A stretch of 64,000 nucleotides of DNA from the NCBI RefSeq assembly GCF_000321225.1, contig NW_004450664.1, positions 443,975 through 507,974 of the forward strand, in the 5' to 3' direction. Position 1 is the stretch's first letter. Every line of letters starts with the position of its first letter. The position numbers and the translations under genes were made by a program. The notes beneath the pieces are model-generated. The model was not told the DNA's origin, did not search any database, and saw nothing but the letters and a program-made list of their open reading frames with translations. Below, piece by piece: positions 33,501 to 42,400 of this stretch. The stretch is from Odobenus rosmarus divergens (Eukaryota > Chordata > Mammalia > Carnivora > Odobenidae).

Positions 33501-35162
33501 CTGGAGGCTGAGCTCTGACACAAGGTCTGTTTTCTTGGTTTCTTTCCACTCGCTCCTTCTCGTCCCTTCCTGCTTCCTCAGAAGGGATCTTTTGTGCAGC
33601 TCATCTTGCTCCTCCTTCAGACCTCAGCTCCGATGTTCCCTTTGCAGGAAGCCTTTGAACACCAGCACCCCCACCCCGCCCCTGGGCTCGGGGCCCCTTT
33701 TCTCTGCTTCCTTCACACCCTTTGCCTGGTGCCCCCCAGCGCCCTACCCTTGTCTCCTGCTCTGTCGCCTGTGGTTGTGTCTGCCGAGCACCGAGTAGGT
33801 GAGCAGGTATGAGTGAGGAGTAAATTCCTGTGTGTTTTTAGATTCTTCTTAGTAATCCTCAGATGTGGTGGTTAAACGATTCAGATCCTGAAACCAACAA
33901 CCATCAAGAAGGTCCTTCCCAGGAAAACATTGACCAGGTGAGGGTGTGTCTGTGCCCCTCCCCCTGTACAGCTTGTGTGTGGCGGGGGAGGGGGGGGGCT
34001 GGGTGACAGGGCTGGCAGCAGGACAGGGCTGCAGGCTGACTCCGGTCCACCGTAGGAGGCCAGCCAAGCCCGTGGCCTGCAGTCGGTGGAAGGCGAGCAG
34101 GTGGTCTTTCCTTCGAGAGTAGGAAATAGGAGAGCAACTGCAAGTTCTCTTTGTGGCTTTTCTCCTCTCATGCAACGGTACTTTACCCACCAGCCCCAGC
34201 CGCTGCCGCTTTCAGCGCGCTTCCCCGCTGGTGACCTAAAAGCACGTCACCGTGGTGCCTCTGTCCACGTCTCCCTCCCCCGTCAGCGCACCGAGCGTGT
34301 TGTGACTGCCTTGCTAAAGGCCCTAGTCACCAGGAGGAGCATGTCCTGTTGGCCCACAAGCCCGTTGCCTTTTTGGGAGGCCTGGGCACGGGCACGTTGG
34401 GCTCAGTCTTCCTCGATCCTTCCCAGGCGGCGCCAGGCACATGCTGTGCGCTCAAGAGCAGTGTGACAGGAGGCTGGTGCCGTCTGCATGCCACCAGTTA
34501 GACATGTATTGCCTGCAGGGCTGTCCTCACTGGCCGGGGGTGGACCGGAGAGCTGCACGTGGGTCACCCCCCTCCCCGTGTTCTCCCCTAGCTGGTGTAC
34601 ATGGGCTTCGATGCAGTGGCAGCCGGCGCTGCCCTGAGAGTGTTCAGGGGAAATGTGCAGCTGGCCGCTCAGACCCTGGCCCACAATGGGGGGAGTCTTC
34701 CTCCTGACCTACAGCTCGCGGCGGAAGACGCTTCCTCAACACCATCCACATCCCCTTCCGATTCCGCAGGTAGGTCTGGGCTTTCTTGAAATCCGAATTG
34801 AGAGCGGCCTGCTAGCTGGGAGCGGCCGCGGGGAGAAGGGCCTGCCCTCCCGGGTGCGGGTGCTGGTCTGCGCGGCGCGGCCTTGGGGACATGGACGTGG
34901 GTCAGCTCCGTCTTTCTGTGGCGTTTTCTCCTCCTTCTGCTCTTCTCCCCTTACTCAGCTATGACCACACTATTCCGTTGCAGGTACCTCTAGTGCCTCA
35001 ACAGATGAAGATATGGAGACAGAAGCCGTCAATGAAATATTGGAAGATATTCCAGAACATGAAGAAGACTATCTTGACTCCACTCTGGAAGATGAAGAAA
35101 TTATTATTGCAGAGTACTTATCCTATGTAGAAAATATAAAGTCAGCAACAAAGAAAAACTGA
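12471..35162 (+). CDS. NUB1: NUB1, NEDD8 ultimate buster 1 (14 coding exons, 614 aa)
   Basis: The family protein binds NEDD8 and the ubiquitin-like FAT10 and brings their conjugates to the 26S proteasome for degradation. It is largely nuclear and interferon-inducible. Joined exons are 12471-12587, 14621-14788, 16904-16962, 17971-18041, 20670-20852, 21033-21124, 23036-23142, 28459-28645, 29304-29411, 30143-30295, 32245-32391, 33842-33937, 34592-34769 and 34984-35162. All junctions are GT-AG and in phase, giving 614 codons without an internal stop, close to the 615 residues known for the long human isoform (NUB1L). Visible parts are a basic N-terminus, a UBL fold at about 82-158, a charged coiled coil at about 159-205, a helical TPR-like middle at about 231-364, UBA1 at 376-413 (LGF 385-387), a KKRRR basic stretch at 427-431, UBA2 with MGY 441-443, UBA3 with MGF 500-502, and an acidic tail at about 563-600. 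The ATG has A at -3 and G at +4. WDR86 lies convergent downstream. Confidence 0.97.
13380..14165 (+). mobile_element. Old LTR remnant, sense, split by a SINE
   Basis: The order GAGCTCCTAAAATCC, AATGAGGCAACTCTTGG, TAATCAATCATGCCTA, ACTCCCATAAAAGCCC and a late TTCTGAGTTCTGCCGAG resembles a mammalian ERV LTR with its TATA-like and leader parts. No viral coding sequence is present. A SINE interrupts it at 13632-13845. Confidence 0.55.
13632..13845 (+). mobile_element. CAN-SINE, sense, NUB1 intron 2
   Basis: Complete head, body and AAATAAGTAAATAGAATC tail, inserted in an LTR remnant. Confidence 0.93.
14621..14788 (+). CDS. NUB1: NUB1 exon 3 (residues 40-95)
   Basis: It lies between acceptor TTCACAG and donor AAA|GTGAGT and is 56 whole codons. 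It carries a charged helix and the first strand of the UBL fold ([10 protein letters not shown] from residue 82). Confidence 0.96.
15300..15858 (+). mobile_element. L1 3' end, sense, NUB1 intron 3
   Basis: It shows the familiar end of ORF2 (AATGTCCATCAGTGGGTGAA and similar), then GTGGTTGCCTGGGGCTTGGG and a 3' UTR ending ATCTCATTAAAGC. It is decayed and not coding. Confidence 0.85.
16491..16873 (-). mobile_element. Carnivore L1 3' end, antisense, next to NUB1 exon 4
   Basis: A poly-T start is followed by GTGATTCATCAGTTGCATAT, CCAGCAACCCTCAGTTTGTT and CCACATGTGAATGAAATCAT, the complement of the L1 ORF2 end and 3' UTR. Possible flanking duplication GTAC..TTTCTTT at 16477-16490 and 16874-16887. 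Confidence 0.88.
16904..16962 (+). CDS. NUB1: NUB1 exon 4 (residues 96-115)
   Basis: It lies between acceptor TTTAAATAG and donor AA|GTAAGT and is 59 bases, ending two bases into a lysine codon. It encodes the [10 protein letters not shown] part of the UBL fold. The sequence immediately upstream is an antisense L1 copy (see findings). Confidence 0.95.
17040..17185 (+). repeat. MIR, sense, NUB1 intron 4
   Basis: GGCAGGTACTATTCTCCTCA through GCAGAACGTAATGAGGCTCA and ACTCAAGACTGGC match the 3' half of MIR. Confidence 0.7.
17971..18041 (+). CDS. NUB1: NUB1 exon 5 (residues 115-139)
   Basis: It lies between acceptor TATTTTACAG and donor G|GTATGT and is 71 bases. It completes the split lysine and encodes the UBL core with [15 protein letters not shown]. 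Confidence 0.95.
18532..18765 (+). mobile_element. MER20 (hAT-Charlie DNA transposon), NUB1 intron 5
   Basis: CAGTGGTTCTCAACCAGGGG, GGGGACATTTGGCAGTGTGG and CAGGGATGCTGCTGAACCAT follow the MER20 order, ending near a Charlie-type terminal inverted sequence. Confidence 0.85.
19175..19369 (+). mobile_element. CAN-SINE, sense, NUB1 intron 5
   Basis: A complete copy flanked by AATCTTTCCCC at 19164-19174 and 19370-19380. Confidence 0.95.
19635..19926 (-). mobile_element. L1 3' UTR, antisense, NUB1 intron 5
   Basis: Poly-T then TTAGTTTCAGGTGTACAACA and GTGATGAGAACTTTTAAGAT are the complement of an old L1 3' UTR. Confidence 0.8.
20670..20852 (+). CDS. NUB1: NUB1 exon 6 (residues 139-200)
   Basis: It lies between acceptor TTTTTACAG and donor AGAG|GTACAC, which is weak beyond the GT. 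It ends the UBL fold (VKAMVLEL to residue 158) and begins a long E/K/R-rich coiled-coil helix. Confidence 0.95.
21033..21124 (+). CDS. NUB1: NUB1 exon 7 (residues 200-230)
   Basis: It lies between acceptor TTGTTGCAG and donor AAAG|GTAAGT. It encodes the conserved [18 protein letters not shown] segment that links the coiled coil to the helical middle. Confidence 0.95.
21910..22020 (+). mobile_element. Short CAN-SINE type, sense, NUB1 intron 7
   Basis: GGGCACCCGGCTGGCTCAG head, GTTGGGTGTAGAGATTA and a short A-rich tail without the CT body. Flanked by TGATATCCAG at 21900-21909 and 22021-22030. Confidence 0.93.
22119..22202 (-). mobile_element. Short CAN-SINE type, antisense
   Basis: TTTAAAGTAAGCTCTCTGCC through GAGGCGCCC, flanked by GGATTGCCTTTT repeats. 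Confidence 0.85.
22286..22462 (+). mobile_element. CAN-SINE, sense
   Basis: AGGCGCCTGGATGCCTCAG head and short tail, with AAACTAGAAA on both sides. Confidence 0.93.
22492..22684 (-). mobile_element. CAN-SINE, antisense
   Basis: A (GTTT)n tail complement through CCACCCAGGCGCCCC. AATGCTTTTTT recurs after the element. Confidence 0.9.
23036..23142 (+). CDS. NUB1: NUB1 exon 8 (residues 231-266)
   Basis: It lies between acceptor TTTTTCTAG and donor TG|GTAGGC and ends two bases into a cysteine codon. It encodes a TPR-like helical pair ([20 protein letters not shown]). Confidence 0.95.
24460..24624 (-). mobile_element. CAN-SINE, antisense
   Basis: TTTTAAGATTTTGTTTATTT through CCACCCAGGCACCC, flanked by TCCTATGTA and TCCTGTGTA. 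Confidence 0.93.
25720..26395 (+). mobile_element. L1 5' region fragment, sense
   Basis: AAATTTTTCCCAGTTTGATG, GAACCATAATGAGTCCCAAG and TGTAATCCAATTCCTTCAAG resemble the 5' leader and ORF1 approach of old L1 elements. It is decayed. The antisense 166-codon frame over it is a by-product. Confidence 0.65.
27925..28130. mobile_element. MER5A-like DNA transposon
   Basis: TTGTTTCTCAACTTTGGCTG, ATTAGAATCACCCAGGGAGA and CCAGGTGACTCTGATTTGCA are characteristic of MER5A-type elements. Confidence 0.75.
28459..28645 (+). CDS. NUB1: NUB1 exon 9 (residues 266-328)
   Basis: It lies between acceptor CTCCCTCAG and donor AAA|GTATGT. It completes the split cysteine and encodes the ECCRELL to RLVHIK helices. 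It follows the longest NUB1 intron, 5.3 kb. Confidence 0.96.
29304..29411 (+). CDS. NUB1: NUB1 exon 10 (residues 329-364)
   Basis: It lies between acceptor AATTTTAG and donor AAG|GTAAGA and is 36 whole codons. It encodes [20 protein letters not shown] followed by a slightly divergent [11 protein letters not shown] end. Confidence 0.94.
30143..30295 (+). CDS. NUB1: NUB1 exon 11 (residues 365-415, UBA1)
   Basis: It lies between acceptor GTCTGTAG and donor GAG|GTACCT and is 51 whole codons. It contains the whole first UBA domain, with its LGF loop at 385-387 and the GNVDHAA helix. Confidence 0.95.
31457..31523 (-). mobile_element. CAN-SINE head fragment, antisense, NUB1 intron 11
   Basis: Only GACCCTGAGATCATGACCTG through CCACCCAGGTGCCCCC remains, with no tail complement. 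Confidence 0.85.
32245..32391 (+). CDS. NUB1: NUB1 exon 12 (residues 416-464, NLS and UBA2)
   Basis: It lies between acceptor TTCCTAAAG and donor AAG|GTAGCG, a weak donor. It encodes the basic KKRRR stretch, a likely nuclear localisation signal, then UBA2 with MGY and the [10 protein letters not shown] helix. Confidence 0.95.
33115..33163. repeat. CA/TA-rich microsatellite, NUB1 intron 12
   Basis: A mixed (CA)n and (TA)n tract with interruptions, probably length-variable. Confidence 0.8.
33590..33815 (+). repeat. L2 3' end, sense, NUB1 intron 12
   Basis: CAGACCTCAGCTCCGATGTT, GGAAGCCTTTGAACA and a later GAGCACCGAGTAGGTGAGCA follow the order of the L2 3' end. It stops about 27 bases before exon 13. 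Confidence 0.65.
33842..33937 (+). CDS. NUB1: NUB1 exon 13 (residues 465-496)
   Basis: It lies between acceptor GTTTTTAG and donor CAG|GTGAGG and is 32 whole codons. It encodes [13 protein letters not shown] and the start of UBA3 (ENIDQ). An L2 copy ends about 27 bases upstream. Confidence 0.95.
34592..34769 (+). CDS. NUB1: NUB1 exon 14 (residues 497-556, UBA3)
   Basis: It lies between acceptor CTCCCCTAG and donor CAG|GTAGGT. It encodes the rest of UBA3 (MGF 500-502 and [17 protein letters not shown]), then a S/T/P-rich linker that resembles the start of a PEST region. Confidence 0.95.
34984..35162 (+). CDS. NUB1: NUB1 exon 15 (residues 556-614 and stop)
   Basis: The acceptor is CCGTTGCAG and the TGA stop is at 35160-35162. 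It encodes the acidic C-terminal tail ([20 protein letters not shown] and onward) ending in KSATKKN, a strongly conserved end of the family. Confidence 0.96.
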
Positions 35163-36405
35163 ATAATGAGCAGAAATAAGTACTGAGTTTCTGCTTATAA
35201 ATTCTATCATTATGAAAAGTCGAATGCAGGTCTTTTTTTTCCTTCTTTTTATCTGATTTTGCTGCAAGAGTGCTTCCTCCTTGGGTGTAGGAGGGGCGGG
35301 CAGGGAGCAGGGGCTGCTGTGAGGGGGAGAGCAGGCTGGGGGAGGGGTGGGGTGCCAGTCCCCAGTGCTGGCCTCGGGGAAGGAGCTGCCTCTGGCCTGG
35401 TCCTCTCCCCGGCAGCCTTCACATGCTGCAGCCCTAACAGGTCTTCCCCGCTTGGTTTCTTTTCACCCGGAAATGGGAAGGGCAGTTACTTCTGGAGAGT
35501 AGGGTGGCCCCTGGGGAAGATCTCCAGGGAGAGCTAATGGGGAGGGGACGCATCCAGATCCATCTCCTCATTTTGCGCGGCTCTCCTGCCCTCTGAGTTC
35601 ACTGCCGAGCTCTTCCTGCCTCCCGTGATGCAGCTCTGCCTTCCTGCTTCGGCCTCACTGGCCCATCCCTAAAATGTCCTTTAAATCTGCAACCATTCCT
35701 AGCGCTTTGGGGGCCTAAAGATGAGGCATCAGCTACAGTAGCCGTACCAAATTGTGGCCGACTGGAAGTCAGTGTTCTGTACTCTTAGTTTAGTAAAATG
35801 TGTATTTGAAATTCAAGGTTGAAGTTGAGAATTTATAGCTGTTCAAAATTCTTTACAAAAATAGTCTTTTATTAAATGGGAAAGTCTTAAATGCTAACCA
35901 ATTTTTAATTAGCATTTTCAGACGCTGTGCTGTCATATTAAACTCACTGCTCGCTGAGGTATCTATCAGAGAGTAAGATCTATTTTCTCCAGATTTGTGG
36001 GGGTTTTTTGGCATACCTGTGTCACAGAAGACTATTTCTAAAGGTATGTAGCCTCTTAATGGCCCAAATAAGCACTCTCAGTGTGCGTGCGGTACGTTCC
36101 TCTGGAGATGTGTGTTCAGGGAAAGCTGGGTCCAGCCCCAGGACATGGCAGGCAGCAGCAGGGTGCTGAATCAAGTGTGTGTTCCTGACCCTCTTCCTGC
36201 CCTTCCAGAAATCGCTGGAAGCCCCTGCGACGGAGGGCAGATGGTCACATTGCTGCCGTCAAGGGGCTGGCTGAAATGCTTTGACTTTTTCGCTAATCAT
36301 TTTCATAAAGCTTGAACGGCAGTCCGGTTTGAATGGGTGGGAATCTTTTCTGTCATTTTTAAAATGGATGATACAAATGGAAATAAAAGGCGGAAAATAT
36401 ATTAA
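35163..36405 (+). other. NUB1: NUB1 3' UTR (probable)
   Basis: This non-coding stretch follows the stop. Its last part is AT-rich and leads to an AATAAA at 36382-36387. ATTAAA variants at 35871 and about 35937 could give shorter forms. The end point is inferred from the signal only. Confidence 0.5.
36382..36387 (+). terminator. NUB1: Candidate NUB1 polyadenylation signal
   Basis: This is a canonical AATAAA 1.2 kb after the stop, followed by AT-rich sequence and a GT-rich patch (TCTGGGTGTC) near 36470. It is the first canonical hexamer after the stop in sense. Confidence 0.5.
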
Positions 36406-37608
36406 AAAATTGTCAGCCTAACTTTGCAATAAGTTGCTCAAACTCCTAAACCGTTCTAAGTATTGAAAATGTCTGGGTGTCTATAGAGCTTCATTTGGAT
36501 TCAAGATGTGTGCTTGCATATGGCATTCTGTGAAGAAACAAAGCAACATCGATGTCTGTTATAAAAAGATGAAATGTAGAAAGCAGAGCTGGAGCTGATG
36601 GTGCGGGGGGAGCCTGCACAGGAGGGGAAGGGGGCTTGCGCTGGTGGTGTTGAAGTGGCTGACGGCCGAGGTGGTGAGGGGGTCTTTCAGCCTCGCCAGG
36701 ACCATGTCATCCTCGGATTTCAGGCCTGAATTGCAGCTTCTGGCTAACTAGTTACCGTCCTGGTGTTGGGCCAGGCATGGCTTCTAGCTTCCCAGATGCG
36801 TTCTTAGTGACCCTGGAAAGGCTAGAAAGCAGAAGCACGCTAGCCGGGCTCTGACATCACTTCAGCCAGTTCTCACGCAAGGACAGCTGCCCATCCCAAG
36901 TTGGGAGACAGGCTCTGGTCCTGGCTTTGCCTCCAGCTGGTGTGTGAAACTAGACAGGCAGTGACCAAGTGCCACTCCCAGCTCTGGAGGGCAAGAGAAG
37001 CAGCAAAGGGCATTTGTGATGAAATGTCCCCAAGTAAACAGGAGTGGGCTGCGGCCAGGAGAGTCACAGAGGAGGTGGGCCTTGGAGGCATCTCAGCTTC
37101 CTGTCAGACTCTCCGAGAGTCTGAGAAGGAGAACACTCCAGACCTGGGACCAATGAGCAGGTAACAGCTGGTGTGGAACAGGCCAAGTGTGCCGTATTCA
37201 TGAGGTCACGGCCGTTCTAGGCCCACCGGAGGGTGGGGCGGGGCAGAGGATGGGGTGGAAAGGACCACGGAGTCCAACAACAGAGCTCCCTGAACGGCAG
37301 GCGGGGGCTCTAGATGGGAGCGGCCAGATGCCCAGGCCCTTAGAGGACTCCGAGCAGGGGTGGGACGCGGATGTCTGCCCTCCTCACGTCTGATGCTGAT
37401 CGTTCTCTTGTGAAATTGCGTCTGCTCTTGGCTTTGGTGACACTTCCCTGCCCCTGTTTCCTGCCCATGTGTCCATAAGTACTTCTGTCCTTCCCCCCCA
37501 CCCCCATCCAGCCTATTTATCAAGGGCAAAGAATACCTGGTCATCTGGTCTTAGCATCCTCAACATCTAACAAAGCCTTGTGTGTTGTAGAAATAAAAAT
37601 CACCCAAA
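36406..37608. other. Convergent NUB1/WDR86 intergenic stretch
   Basis: Unique-looking sequence with no supported exon or named repeat. It ends in an AT-rich patch with AATAAA on both strands (37592-37614). Confidence 0.55.
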
Positions 37609-37614
37609 TTTATT
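37609..37614 (-). terminator. WDR86: Candidate WDR86 polyadenylation signal
   Basis: It reads AATAAA on the - strand. A + strand AATAAA lies just beside it at 37592-37597, so this short AT-rich patch could end transcription from both directions. Confidence 0.3.
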
Positions 37615-39317
37615 CTGCTATATGAATATAAAAACCAAACCAAACAAACAGGTTTCCGTTTCCTACCCTCTCCAGGAGAGGCAGGCGGGAGAACAAATCT
37701 CCAGCAGCTCCTGTGCTATGATCCGCACCCGGGGCTCTTTCCCCGAGTGTATCCTAGCCCGTGGGTAAGATGGGGGATCTGAGGTGACGTAGGAGCAGAG
37801 GCGCAGCAGCGGCTGTGAGCGTCGGTGCGCGTCTGGTTACTCAAGCCGCCTCTCCGTCGGCACAGTGGAAATCCCGGCACAGGTACTCAAGGTAGGCCGT
37901 CTGCCGGCCCCCCCGGGAAGCCCCGCCGGTGGGCAAGCCCCTGCAGCCGCAGCCGTGGGCCCCGCCAGGCAGCCCGCGCCCCCAGGCACAGCCGGCAGCA
38001 CCGGTCCCTCCGGAGCCCAAGAATGCTGCCGCGCGTGCTTCTCACCGGCCAGCCTGCTTTCCTGCGGACGCCCCCGGGTTCCCAAGGTTTGGGGGTGTGG
38101 CCTAGAGCACAGTCACAAAGGTACGCGTCCCTTCCTACTGCCCCCGGTGCCAATCCGGTACGTATTCATGGGCCGGGGTGGGGTGGGGTGGGCGGGGGGA
38201 ACCCACCGTCAGGCCTGGACCTGGCCACCCCGGGGAACACGGGTCCTGCCGCGCATCTTGCTGATGAAATAGCTCTTGCGTGAACGCAGTGCGGTGCCCG
38301 CTCCTCTGCACCAGAGGCTCCTGACCTGCGCGAGATGCTGAGCTCTCAACCGCAGACACGGCCAAGCTGCTTCTCCTGCACCAGGCGAGGGCTGGCAGAG
38401 CGCCCCCTTCGGGTGATGAGAGGGCAGCTGGGGCGGCTCCCCTCGGGGCCTCTGCGGAGCCCGGGCCGCACTTGCCCCGTGAAGCCCCTCGGGGCGAGAA
38501 CTCCAGCTGCTCTCCCGAGTGATGCCCACGCCTTCACCGCGCGCAGCGGCGGGCTGGCTCCTGCGCACGCGGCCAGGCGGCTACTGCCCCGGCCTTTCTA
38601 CTGCAGACCCAGACCGGAGGGAAGAGCCCTCCTCGATTCATGCAGACTTGGGAGCTCCAAAGCAGGGGTGACGGATCCCCGTCGTCACCCAGACGGGCCG
38701 AAGGGCCGGTTCCTTGCTCCCTGGCCTCTCCCGTGGCCACTCCCCACACGAGTGACACGGTAGGGGTCGGTAGGGGTCATCGGGCCGCAGCCCCTCACCA
38801 CCCCCTTGAGGAGGGGCAGGCCCAGGCCGGGTGTGTGAGGCCCCCGGTTCCGGGAACCCCTCCTCCCTCTGACAGGAAGCTGAGAGTTTGCAGAACAAAA
38901 GACATATTCCAGAGCACTTGGAAGGACGTGTATTTCGGTTCTTCACTAGTGTCCTCAAGACAGTTTGCCAAACTAATGACAATTGCGGCTGGGCGGCTTT
39001 TTGAAGAAATCCCGTTTCCCCTCAGGACGGGCTTGGCTTCTGGGGACCTCAGGCTCTGGGGGCTGTGTGGCGGCAGACCCTGGGTCGGGAGGGTCCCGCT
39101 GGGTCAGGTGCAGACCTGAGTGCAGGGCAGCTCTGCGGCGGGGGGGGGGGGGGGAGGGGCTGGGTTGGGGGGGGGTGGGGACAGAGACGTGGTCACCGAG
39201 GGCGAGCATGGTCACCGTCCACGGGACGGGAGGGGGCTTCAGAAGTGCACGGACACCGAGGACAGGCAAAGCCCCCTGCCTGGGGCGGGGGTGGGTCGGC
39301 CCGCGGTCTCGGGGCGC
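37609..39317 (-). other. WDR86: WDR86 3' UTR (tentative extent)
   Basis: This GC-rich non-coding stretch follows the WDR86 stop. The first canonical AATAAA on the - strand is the complement of 37609-37614, 1.7 kb downstream. The true end may be nearer the stop with a variant signal. It contains the long C-run described in the findings. Confidence 0.3.
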
Positions 39318-39488
39318 TCAGGCGGGCTGCAGGGGCGCGGCGGCGCAGCCCACCTTGTTGCTGAAGAGGCGGGAGCGGCTGCGCGCGGGGGCGGTGGGGC
39401 GCGGCGGTGGGGCGCACGGGAGGCCGCGCACGTCCCAGAGGCGCAGCGCGCCGTCATGCGAGGCCGTGTAGAGCACCTGTTCGTGCAC
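39318..39488 (-). CDS. WDR86: WDR86 exon 6 (residues 321-376 and stop)
   Basis: On the - strand the acceptor is CGCCCGCAG and the TGA stop is 39320-39318. It encodes the last WD repeat (VLYTASHDGALRLWDVRG), a proline/arginine-rich linker that differs from human, and the conserved SRLFSNKVGCAAAPLQPA end. Confidence 0.95.
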   Translation of the reverse strand: MHEQVLYTASHDGALRLWDVRGLPCAPPPRPTAPARSRSRLFSNKVGCAAAPLQPA

Positions 39489-42400
39489 CTGCGGGCGCGG
39501 GGCGGCGCGTGGGGCGGCGCTGCGGGGGTGCCCGGGCCGCCCTCCCCTCCGCGGTGCCCGCAACTGTCGGTGGCCTCGCCGCCGGGGAAGCCCGGCCTTG
39601 GGGTGCCGAGGTGGGGGGCGGCCTTCCCCTCCCCGCCGAGGCAGAGCCCAGGAGCAGGGCGGGGAGCGCCTACCTGGATGCAGTTAATGACGAAGGCGTG
39701 ACCGCGGAACACCCTCTGCAGCGCTCCGGACTGGGCGTCGAAGGCGCGCGCGCGGGCGTCCCCGCTGCCCGTGAACACTGTGGACACAGGGCGCCGCTGG
39801 GCCTCCCGCCCAAGAGCCGCCGCCTTCTCCCGGACGCCGCGGGGCCGGGGGCGGGGGGCGCGGCGGGGCAGGCCCGGAAGTGACCGGGACCCATTGGCCC
39901 GCCTCACCGGGAGGTCTTAAGGTTCAAATGGGAACTAGCAGGAGCTCCTTGCAAGGAAGGAGGTGGCACCTTCATTCTCCTGCTACGTGCCTGGGAACTC
40001 AGGGGCCTGCCCCCCTCCCGGTGCTTTGCAGCCAGCTCTGCAGGACTGTGGCTGCTGAACCTGCCCTGGGCTGCAGGGCCTGCTTGCGCGGCCCTCTCCG
40101 GGGCTCCTGTCCCTCCTGAGTACCACCTCGGCCCGGGTCCCCACTCTCAGACCGTTTGGTGAAAGCCTTTGGTGAGGCCTGGCTTCCCTGCTCTAAAGCC
40201 CCTGCCTTGGGGTTGGGGGGGGAGGTCATCCACCTCCCATCATCCGAGCTGCCTACTGGGGCAAGGATCATCCAGAAATTCGTTCCTTCCCCTCTTCAGT
40301 AATGAACTTGGCCCTCCGAACAGAGCCTAGACCCTCTGGCGTTCGCTAGAGCACCCCTGCCCAACCTCTCCCGGGGAAGCCCCGGGATTCGGCCTTCCTT
40401 GCGCCTTTTCCTACATTAGAACTTAGTTCAAGAGTTCTCAGACTCCAGTGAGCCCCCGAATCGCCTGGAGGGTGGTTAAGGCTGATTGCTGAGCTCACCT
40501 GAGTTTCTGTCTCAGGAGGTCTGGGGTGGGGCCTGAGAGCCCGCATGTCTAACCAGTTCCAGAACGGCGACCGCACCGAGAACAGGGACCCCTTCGAGAA
40601 CAGTGACCGCGCTGAGAACAGCAACCGCTCGGAGAACAGCGACCGCGCCAGGAATAGGGACCGCACAGAGAACAGCGACCCCGCCGAGAACAGCGACCGC
40701 TCAGAGAACAGCGACCGCTCAGAGAACAGCGACCCCGCCGGAACAGCGACCGCTCCGAGAACAGGGACCTCGCGGAGGACAGCGACCCCGCGAACAGCGA
40801 TGGCTCCGAGAACATCGACCACGCCGAGAACAGGGACCACGCGGAGAACAGTGACCCCGCCGAGAACAGGGCCCGCGCCGAGAACAGGGACCAGAAGAAC
40901 TCTGTTGTTTATGTATTGTCCTCGCCTCGGTTCTCCCAGAAGCTGACCCTGACGCTAGGATTTGAGTGCAAACACTTCATTTGGCAGGACATCCCACGAA
41001 ATGGGGGGAGAAACAGGAAGGAAGGTGTATGAGTGAGCAGGTGACTGCAGGGCGCCCCTGGGAGAAGGTGAAGACCCCGTCTCAGAGCTGTGCCCCTGGG
41101 AGGTGGGGAGCAAGTCACTGGTTGAGGGTCTCTCTTGGTGTCAGCTCCCAGCCCTCCTCCCACCTGCTCCTCACGGGAAAACAGTCGAGGGCAGAGGACC
41201 TGAGGTGCAGCAGAAAGAAGCGCCCCAGGTGTGGTACCCACAGCATCTGCTGCACCCACCCAGCAGCCTGAGCAAGCCATGGGGGATCCCCAGCTTCAGG
41301 GATCTCTTCCTTACCCCCACTTACTGCTTCGCCTGCCTGTTCCCAGCCTTGTTCCTGAAGCTACCGGTGACTGGCTCTAGAGGGGAAGTTTCATTACTGG
41401 GTCTCTTCTGTTCCTTTCCTGCTTTCCCTACCCCAACCCAGTGTGGCTGCTGGGCATCCCGTGGATAGGAAGAGGGTCAGGAATTAAGTCTGATCAACCT
41501 GCAGCCTATTGGCAAAGACCACGGACCAATTTCCTTAATAGTGGGCAGCAGGTGGGGTCCATCCCAGCTGCTGCCAAGGGGAGGCGCTCTGGGCAGCTTT
41601 AATCTTTTTTAAATTAGAGGTCCTGACGTGGGAGCAGAGCCGTAATCACACTTACAGGCTTGGACCCAGGAAGAAGGAAAAAATAATTTTCCCATGTCAG
41701 ACACCTAAATCCCGAGGGTATCTTGGGCTCTATTTTCAGAGATCCACATTCTATCTTCATCTAACACCTGCCGTGAAGTCAACTTGAATTTTCTGCTGTG
41801 ACTCCCCCCACCCATCTGCTCCCTCAGAGAGAGTGAGAGAGAGAGAGAGAAAAAGAAAACAGAGGGGGGATGAGGGAGGCTGGTGGCAAAACATAAAATG
41901 CTGGGGATTGTTTTGGGAAAGAGATGTTCAGGAACCTGGGAGCCCCGTTCAGGAACCTGGGAGCCCCACTCCCATGTAGGTGTGGTGAGGTGTGTGTGTG
42001 TGTGGGGGGGTGCTTCCTGGAACAGTGCCTTGTCTTCTGGGTGTGTCTGGGGTGTAAACATGAGCCGAGCCTGCAGGACAGAGCCAGCAAAGCTGAGGTG
42101 TGTCAGTTTGAGACCTGTAGGACAGCTTGTTGCCTACCCAATAAGCCATTCTGCCCTTCTTTCCAAAATAACCTGATTAACCCTGGCAGCAATATCCCCA
42201 GATAAGAGATTTTATTATTCAGTCCCTCTTGTGGGCAGCGGTCAAAGAGATGTATGCAAAGTCTCTGGGTAAGTCTTCCAAGAAAGATCTTTAAAGGAAC
42301 CCACTCACCTAAGAGACACAGCCTTTTGCGCTTCCCTCTTTGTCCTGTCTGCCTAAAATATGACATGGTGGCTGGAGCCCCAGCAGCTATATTAAACTAT

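Noticed and set aside
39120..39907. Long frames on both strands over 39.1-39.9 kb
   Set aside because: They are read-throughs or shadows of WDR86 exons 5 and 6 in GC-rich sequence.
40561..40893. CRISPR-like array
   Set aside because: The units are contiguous 18-mers without spacers in a mammalian intron.
40545..40946. 133-codon repetitive frame that looks like a disordered protein
   Set aside because: It is the 18-bp intronic minisatellite. Several units break phase and the reverse strand is just as open.
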